Source: Candidatus Aminicenantota bacterium (lineage in GTDB: Bacteria > Acidobacteriota > Aminicenantia > UBA2199). Taken from it: 8,247 bases of DNA. Position 1 is the stretch's first letter, and each line of letters begins with the position of its first letter. The translations under genes were made by a program, and so were the position numbers. Shown one piece after another: positions 1 to 6,000 of the stretch. The stretch is from positions 1,293,158-1,301,404 of the forward strand of contig CP070627.1 of NCBI GenBank assembly GCA_020355945.1, given 5' to 3'. The notes beneath the pieces are model-generated. The model worked only from the letters and a program-made list of their open reading frames with translations. It was not told the origin of the DNA and made no database searches.

Positions 1-57
1 TAATAGGATTAATTGATATTGTCTGCCAGACAAGGGGGCAAGCCCCCTTGTTCCCTC
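1..57 (-). other. Start of the post-KS2 linker (truncated by the window end)
   Basis: The last 19 residues in the window follow the KS2 end. They read from EGTRGLAPLSG into a hydrophobic LILL strand, the normal beginning of a KS-flanking linker and equivalent to the LTLSS segment after KS1. The frame is still open at base 1. What follows (an AT, a reductive loop or a carrier) cannot be seen. Confidence 0.85.
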
Positions 58-3000
58 TGGGGCTTCTTCAAGGATAACATGGACATTGGTTCCGCCAATA
101 CCAAAGGAGCTGACACCGGCCCGCAGCGGGTAACCATCATGCTTCCACTCCTTTAACCCGGTATTGATATAAAAGGGACTGTTTTCCAAATCTATTTCAG
201 GATTGGGGGTTTCAAAATGGAGGCTTGGCGGTATGAGTCGATGTTCCAATGCCAGTACTGTTTTGATAAAGCCTGTTATCCCGGCGGCAGTATCCAGGTG
301 ACCGACATTGGTTTTAACGGAGCCAATGCCGCAAAAGCCGCGTTTTTTTGTATTAAAGGCAAGTTTCAGGGCTTCGATTTCCACGGGGTCTCCCAGGTTT
401 GTCCCGGTGCCGTGGGTTTCTATATAGCTGATGGTTTCAGGTTCTACTGCTGCTGTGCGCTGGGCTTTTTTTATGGCTTCTGCCTGGCCCTCTATACTGG
501 GCGCTGTATATCCTACTTTCCTGCTGCCGTCGTTATTGGAGGCAGACCCTTTGATAACAGCATGAATATAATCCCTGTCTGCCAGGGCCTGTTGAAGTGG
601 TTTGAGCACAACGATGCCTGCGCCGCTTCCGAAAACCGTTCCATTTGCTTTAGCGTCAAATGCCCGGCAGTGACCGTCGGAAGAGAAGACCATTCCTTCT
701 TCATAGAAATAACCTTGTTTTGGAGAGGGGGATACGGTAATACCACCTGCCAATGCCATATCACATTCTCCTGTCAATAATGCCAGGCAGGCCTGGTGAA
801 CCGCTACTAAAGAGGTTGAACATGCTGTTTGCACTGCGGAACCGGGCCCTTTTAGATTTAAATTATAGGAAATTCGTGTACAGAGAAAATCTTTATTGGC
901 TAATTTTTCCGATGCATATTGTCCCAAAGATTGGGTTTGGCCGGTTAAGACCGAGAGTCCTTCCCAAAAAAAACTGGATGAAGCACCCGCGTAAAGGCCG
1001 ATGGAACCGTGATAAGATTGGGGGTGATAACCGGCATTTTCCAATGCTTCTACTGCACATTCATGGAATATTCGTGTTTGCGGGTCCATTACCAGGGCTT
1101 CTTTTGGTGTATAACCAAAGAAAGGGGCATCGAAGTATTCGCAGCCGGTAAGAACCCCGCCGGCTTTGACATAATTGGTATCCTGGAGCATTTGCGGCGA
1201 AACATCGGCTTCTTCTACTTCCTGGTCCGTGAAAAAGGTGATGGATTCAATGCCGTTTTTTAAATTATCCCAGAATTCATGGATATTTTTAGCCCCGGGG
1301 AATCTCCCGGCCATGCCAATCACCGCTATTTCCATACCATTTCCCGTTCCCGGTGCGGGCAGCACACCTATCTCCCGGGTCTCTGCTTTTTCCGGGAACA
1401 TGGGCATTGGGGCGACTCCTTCAGCACTCAAATACCGGGACAGCGCATGAATGGTGGGATACCTGAACATGGTTACCACTGGAATATCCTGTTTAAATAT
1501 ATCTTTTAATTGATTATTTAATCGAATAATTTTAAGCGAATTACCACCAAGATCGAAAAAATTGTCATGGATGCCAACTTCATGGATTTGTAGTAATTTC
1601 TTCCAGGTATCTGCGATTATTTTTTCAATATTATTTTGCGGTGCTGCATATTCTACACCGGTTTCCAACCTTTTACCATGCTCATACAAACTCAATGCTT
1701 TCCTGTCTACTTTTCCGTTGGGGGTTAAGGGTATTTCTTCCAGTTGGATGAACACTGCGGGTATCATGTAATCGGGGAGGGTTTGGGATAGAAATTTTTT
1801 TAATTCCGTGCTGTTGATCGCCTGGTGAGACATCACTTCATCCGTACAGACAATATATGCGCAGAGATATTTTTCATTGTTTTCATCTTCTTTGTCGATT
1901 ACGACTACTTCTTTTATATCCTGATGATTCAATAATTGGTCTTCGATTTCTTCCAATTGGATGCGAAATCCCCTGAGCTTTACCTGCTGGTCGATGCGTT
2001 CTAAGAATTCAATTTCCCCGTCAGGGAGCCACCTGGCCAGATCTCCGGTCCTGTAGAGCCGCTCTCCTTTCTTAAAGGGACTCTCCAGGAATTTCTCCTC
2101 GGTTAGTTCGATATTATTCAAATAGCCTCCGGCAACTCCTTGCCCACCGATCAACAGCTCTCCGGCTATTCCTGGGGGTTGTACCCGGTTATGCCTGTTA
2201 ACAATATATATACGGGTATTGGAGATGGGTTTGCCAATATTCAGGTCCTGGGGCGGGGTCCTTGATAAATCTTTCAATGTGGACCAGACCGTGGTCTCTG
2301 TGGGGCCATACAAATTATAGATTTTACCCTGGTATTTCTCCTTTACTCTTGCAAATAAATTTTTCGGGAATGGTTCTCCTCCTACCATTAATTCCTCAAC
2401 TCCCTGCAAACACCTCAAATCATCTCTTGAACTTAATAATGATTTTAGGCTGGTGGGGGTGAGTTGTAACATATTTACTTGATGCTTGATGATGACTTCT
2501 GCTAACAATCCCGGGTCTTTTTGCTGATTTTCATCTGCTGTGACAACTTTCAGCCCGCAGGTTACGGGCAATAAGGTTTCTAATAAAAAGATATCAAATG
2601 ATATGGTGGTTAGGGCTAATATGGTTTTGCCCGGGGAAAATCCTATTTTTGATGTCATGCCTTTTATAAAATTAACCACATTCTTATGCCGGACCAGGAC
2701 GCCTTTGGGATTTCCCGTGGAACCGGATGTATATATGACATATGCTAAATCCCCGGGTGCAGCAGGCTTAACAGGCAATGAATCTGCTCTGTTCCCCGGT
2801 TTATTTTCTAAATACAGGTTCCCAACGATATCTAATATTTCCCCGGTAAAGGCGAGTTCTTTACATTTGCTGATTAAATCGGCCCGGGTCAATAAAATAC
2901 GGGCATTGCTCTGTTCAAGTATATATTTTATCCTTCTTTCGGGGTATCCCGGGTCCAGGGGTAAATAAGCGCCTCCTGCTTTCAATATCCCGAGGAGTCC

Positions 3001-6000
3001 GATAATCATTTCAACGGAACGGTCTATCATGATACCTATAATGATGTCAGGTTTAACCCCCCTTTCTTTTAGTAAAGATGCCAGTTGACCGGATTTTTCA
3101 TTTAATTCGCGGTAAGTAATATAGGTCATATAGGTCATATGAGTCCTATATTTTATCTTTGGCGCCACCAGGGCAGTATTATCCGGTGTTCTGGCTGCTT
3201 GTTCCTCGAATAGTTCATGAATGGTTTTATCTGCGGGATATTCAGCGGCTGTATCATTAAATGTTTCTACCAGTTGTTTTTTTTCTGCTGCTGATAGAAA
3301 ATCAATGTGGGATAATCGAGTGCAGGGATGTGGGATAACATATTGAACAATATTTATAAAGTGTTGGGCAAACCGCTGCATGGTTTCTTTTTTAAATAGT
3401 GCGGAACAATATTCAAAAGAAAATGTGATGGTGTTACTTTCCATACAAAACAAGGTTATATCTGCTTTGGATGATTTTTTCAGCAGGCCTTCATAGGGGC
3501 GAAACTTCAAATCCCCTTTTAATTTCAATGGCCCGGGTCTCCCGGTTGAGGGTTTATCAAAACTCATAAAAGAGAACCAGATATCTGCCAGGGGATTGCG
3601 GCTAAAATCCTTTTCTACATCAAGATTTTCTACCAATTCGTCAAACTGGTAATCCTGGTTTTCATAGGCCTGCAATGCACTGGTTTTGACTTCTGCCAGG
3701 AAATCCGCAAATGTTTTATTGGCTGTGGGATAATTCCGTATGGGCAGGGTATTGACAAACATGCCAATCACTCTTTCCAGGTCTGCATGGGACCTTCCCA
3801 GGCTTAATGAACCGATAACAATGTCTTCTTGCTCTTTGTACCCGGTGTACCGGTATAGGATGACATAGTATACTGCCAGCAGGATCATGTATAATGTGAC
3901 TTCATTCTTTTTTGCAAATTCTTTTGCCTTTGAGGTGAGTACTTCATCCATAAAAACGGTAACCGTATCTCCTGCAAAACTCTGGATATCAGGCCTGGGG
4001 AAATCGGTGGGTAATTCCAGGACCGGGATGTTATCTTTAAATTGGTTGAGCCAGTATTCTTTCTGCTTATTCATTTTGCCGGATGCGAATAATTCATTCT
4101 GCCAGGCTGCAAAATCCTTATATTGTATTTTCAGTTCCGGCAGGTTCGCACCATCATACAACATCACAAATTCTTCGATTAATCGTTCACAGGACATGGC
4201 GTCGGCAATAATATGATGGATGTCAAACATCAATACAAACTGATCTTCCGGCAATTGCAGGAGCCCGGCCCTTAGTAAAGGGGCTTTGTTTAGATCAAAG
4301 GGTCGGATAAATTTTGCCACCCGGGCCGGGACCTGGTCTCCGGTTACCTGGGCATGCATGATTTTAAAATCAATCTCTTCGTAATCATGCACCACCTGGA
4401 CCGGCGTATCTTCTTGCAGTGCAAAGGAAGTCCGCAGTGACTCATGCCGCTTGATGAGCCTTTTAAATATATTTTCCAATCTTTTTTGGTGGGGTTTTCC
4501 TTCTATAATTCGCACATCCGGCAAATTGTAACCGGTGCTGGTTTTATCAAATTGGTTCAAGATAAACAACCGCCTCTGGGCTGCCGATACCGGGAAATAG
4601 TTCCTTTTTTTGACGGGTTTGATGGCAGTATAAGCGGCAGGACCTGTTTTGTCCTTTTCCTTTTGCGTCTCATCCATATACCGGGCAAATGCCTCGATGG
4701 TCAAATGATTAAATATGTCTACCACTGTAAATCCGGTTCCCAATTCTTTGTTTATATGGTTGACGATATTAAGGGCGTTGATGGAATCGCCGCCCATGTC
4801 ATAGAAATTATCATAAATATCGATTTCATGAAAACCCAGCGACTGCGCCCAGGCCTGGGCGATCCTCTTCTCCGTATCGCTGTAGTTGTCATTGTTTCTA
4901 CCTTTGAGTTTCACTTCGGCCTGGATAGGGCTGGCTGGTTTATGTTTTTGTGTTTCCAGCCGCTGCATGATTCCCGGGGATAGGTTTACAGGGATGTGGG
5001 CCTCCATGGCGGCGGCCACGCTATAATCCAATTGCCCCAGGAATACGCGGCTTATTTTTTTGTTGGAAATTGCTGTTAATGCTTGCAGCGCATCTGCATT
5101 GCCGATTGACTTAAAAATACCGTCAACAGCTCCACCGTGATCTTTTGCCATGCCAGTTTCCTTCCAGGCGCTCCAGTTAATGGAAAGCGTCTTTTGGCCC
5201 TGGTTACGTTTACTTTTACTTCTATAAAAGGCAAAGGAATCAAGGTAACTGTTGCCGGCAGTATAATCCCCCTGACCGGGAGCGCCGAAGAAAGCGGTAA
5301 GGGAAGAACACAGGATAAAGAAATCCATATGATCGCTGTGGGTGAGATTCGCCAGTATCCATGTCCCATGGACTTTGGGCATCAACACTTCCCTGAAAAT
5401 AGCCTCTTCTTTATTGACCAGGAATCCGTCCCCGGCATTCCCGGCGCAGTGAATCATACCATTTATCCCGCCGAAGGTTTCCCGGACTTTTTTAAATATC
5501 TCTTCCATACGGTCCAGGTCGCATACGTCTGCTGAAAAACACACCACTTCGGACCCGGTTTTTTCGATTGTTTTTACAGCGTTTATCTTCCGGATGAGTT
5601 TTTTATCTTCATTTTTTTCAAGTATCTTTTCCCAGGACTCTTTTCCTGGCATTGGTGAGCGATTAACCAGGATCAATTTCACTTTGTTTTGTGAGGCAAG
5701 ATGCTTACTCAATTCCAGGCCAATGCCCCCCAGTCCGCCGGTAATAATATATACACCGTTTTCTTTTATATTGATGGGGTCATCTTCAAGTTCATGGATA
5801 TTAATTTTCCTGAACTCTTCAATATATCTTGTGTTTTGCCTGTAGGCCACCTGGAACGATCCGGTTTGGGAATTGATTTCCCTCAAGATCGTATCTAGGG
5901 TGGTTTTTTTATCGATATCAATGCACCTGCATTTTAAATGGGGATACTCCTGCCGCACCACTTTTGCCAGCCCGAATAATGTGGCATTTTCTGGCATGAT

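Noticed and set aside
30..51. Hairpin considered as a Rho-independent terminator
   Set aside because: No T-run on either strand, and the frame is open on both sides.
217..780. Plus-strand open frame of 187 codons
   Set aside because: It is antisense to the catalytic core of KS2, whose Cys and His motifs are all in the minus frame. Its translation shows no recognisable domain.
4444..4983. Plus-strand open frame of 179 codons
   Set aside because: It is antisense to the start of the C domain, carrier 1 and the KR-carrier linker. No family resemblance was seen, and the opposite strand explains the sequence fully.
5076..5369. Minus-strand open frame of 97 codons in another frame, and the overlapping plus-strand frame 5137-5535
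   Set aside because: Both overlap the KR active site (Lys958, Ser982 and Tyr995 are encoded here or next to it in the main frame). They are shadow frames.
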